Assembly (NCBI GenBank): GCA_013813135.1
Contig: JACCSF010000045.1
Location: 1 to 5,621 of the forward strand
Direction of reading: 5' to 3'
DNA from: Thermoleophilaceae bacterium
GTDB lineage: Bacteria > Actinomycetota > Thermoleophilia > Solirubrobacterales > Thermoleophilaceae
Length of the DNA: 5,621 nt
Of the stretch, positions 5,021-5,621 are shown in pieces. Below the pieces are notes generated by a model, which did no database searches, had not been told where the DNA came from, and worked only from the letters and a program-made list of their open reading frames with translations. The number at the start of each line of letters is the position of its first letter. The first letter of the stretch is position 1. The position numbers and the translations under genes are program-made.

Positions 5021-5377
5021 ATGCAGTTCGCCTGGAAGCTGGGGGTTGTTGCGCTGCTGGCACTGGCGCTGACGGTGCTGCCGGGAGGCGGAAGTGCGTT
5101 GGACGTCGCGCTCGCGCTGCTGAGCATCGTCTTCCTGGCGGCGATCGCGTTTCTCGGGTATCGGCTCTACCGCCAGTACCAGCTCGACATCGACACGCTC
5201 GAGCCGAACACGCGCCTGACCCTGTACGCCTCGATCGGGCTGGCGGTCCTCACCGTGGTCGGCACGGACCGCCTCTTCGACGTCGGGGGCGCCGGCATAG
5301 TGGCCTGGTTCGTCCTCCTGGCGCTCTGCTCGTACGGCATCTACTGGGTCTGGACCAAGTACCGCAGCTACAGCTGA
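5021..5377 (+). CDS. Four-helix integral membrane protein of unknown function
   Basis: A 118-residue protein I cannot assign to a named family. Hydrophobic segments at about 5-21, 27-47, 66-81 and 91-111 predict four transmembrane helices. Between helices 2 and 3 is a polar loop, YRLYRQYQLDIDTLEPNTR (47-65), and the short C-terminal tail ends KYRSYS. Both ends and the central loop are probably cytoplasmic, given the basic residues. Tyrosines and arginines clustered at the helix-2 boundary are the most distinctive feature. No catalytic motif or Cys/His metal site is visible. The start is supported by the TAGCCT box and by the hydrophobic N-terminus. It has 71 bases between it and uppP, and a hairpin directly follows its stop, so it appears to be a separate short transcription unit or the end of the ppa-uppP run. 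Confidence 0.8.
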   Translation: MQFAWKLGVVALLALALTVLPGGGSALDVALALLSIVFLAAIAFLGYRLYRQYQLDIDTLEPNTRLTLYASIGLAVLTVVGTDRLFDVGGAGIVAWFVLLALCSYGIYWVWTKYRSYS

Positions 5378-5400
5378 GGGGGCTGGGCGCTCCGGCCCCC
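5378..5400 (+). terminator. GC-rich hairpin terminator after the four-helix membrane protein
   Basis: Starting at the base after the TGA stop, GGGGGCTGG (5378-5386) pairs with CCGGCCCCC (5392-5400) through nine pairs including one G-U, around a GCGCT loop. No T-run follows, so it would be a tail-less terminator; position and strength make this plausible. Confidence 0.5.
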
Positions 5401-5435
5401 CGAGCGGCCCTTCCGCCCCGCCGCCGCACCCACTT

Positions 5436-5464
5436 TTGACTCGCACGTAACGCTGTTGTAGCGC
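5436..5464 (+). promoter_or_regulatory. Candidate sigma-70-type promoter for the TadE-like gene
   Basis: TTGACT (5436-5441) is a near-consensus -35 box, followed after 17 bases by TAGCGC (5459-5464), which keeps the TA of the -10 but lacks the final T. Transcription would start near 5471, leaving a leader of about 37 bases before the ATG at 5508. This differs from the leaderless boxes before the other + strand genes. Confidence 0.35.
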
Positions 5465-5507
5465 GGCGACCTTGTTCCGTCACCCGCCTCGCGGCAGCGT
5501 CCCCTCG

Positions 5508-5621
5508 ATGGCCGCTGGCATCGACAACGAGCGGGGACAAGCGTCGATCGAGCTGGTCGGGGTGCTGCCCATCGTGCTGATCGTCGGCGCCGTCGCCTGG
5601 CAGCTCGCGCTTGCCGGGCAT
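5508..5621 (+). CDS. TadE-like pilus/secretion protein, N-terminal part (cut by window edge)
   Basis: The first 38 codons of a gene that runs off the right edge. The protein starts MAAGIDNERGQASIELVG, followed by a hydrophobic helix LPIVLIVGAVAWQLALA (19-35). A short polar leader, then RGQASIE directly before a single N-terminal helix, is the layout of TadE/TadG-type pseudopilins of tight-adherence (Flp) pilus systems: Gly10 precedes the cleavage point and Glu15 sits at mature position +5. Such proteins are minor pilus or secretion components processed by the prepilin peptidase TadV/CpaA. This open frame is short because of truncation, so the call rests on the N-terminus alone. No Shine-Dalgarno is evident before the ATG. 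Further Tad genes would be expected to the right. Confidence 0.7.
   Translation, partial: MAAGIDNERGQASIELVGVLPIVLIVGAVAWQLALAGH

Overview
The window is high-GC and gene-dense. Its gene set, the TANNNT promoter boxes placed directly before start codons, and the scarcity of Shine-Dalgarno sequences suggest a chromosomal segment of an actinobacterium, perhaps of the class Thermoleophilia. That placement is an inference from style and content; no phylogenetic marker is present.

Layout: (1) At the left edge is the C-terminal part of a YgjP/DUF45-type zinc metallopeptidase on the + strand. (2) A gap of about 290 bp follows, between convergent genes, with only weak hairpins. (3) A tightly overlapping minus-strand operon runs from 3037 down to 644: an enoyl-CoA hydratase/isomerase family protein, an ABC exporter ATPase, and its ABC-2 membrane partner. 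(4) From 3038 to 3168, upstream of that operon, lies a foldable stretch ending in a strong hairpin plus T-rich tail on the + strand. It is a possible small-RNA gene. (5) A small secreted or membrane-anchored 81-aa protein is on the minus strand, divergent from what follows. The divergent intergenic region holds a 17-nt perfect palindrome over the presumed -35 of the small gene, and a second nested inverted repeat. (6) A + strand run contains family I inorganic pyrophosphatase (ppa), undecaprenyl-diphosphatase (uppP), a four-helix membrane protein of unknown function followed by a hairpin terminator, and the first 38 codons of a TadE-like pilus/secretion protein cut by the right edge.

Ppa hydrolyses PPi from biosynthesis, and UppP recycles the undecaprenyl carrier by removing a phosphate from undecaprenyl-PP. 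Together they are a plausible phosphate and cell-envelope housekeeping pair. The hydratase-ABC operon is co-translated by overlap, but its substrate cannot be read from sequence. The clearest non-coding signal is a repeated promoter architecture: four genes each have TANNNT 6-9 nt before the start and no ribosome binding site, which predicts leaderless or nearly leaderless mRNAs. No mobile element, CRISPR array, tRNA or rRNA was seen, and most of the window looks like ordinary chromosome.
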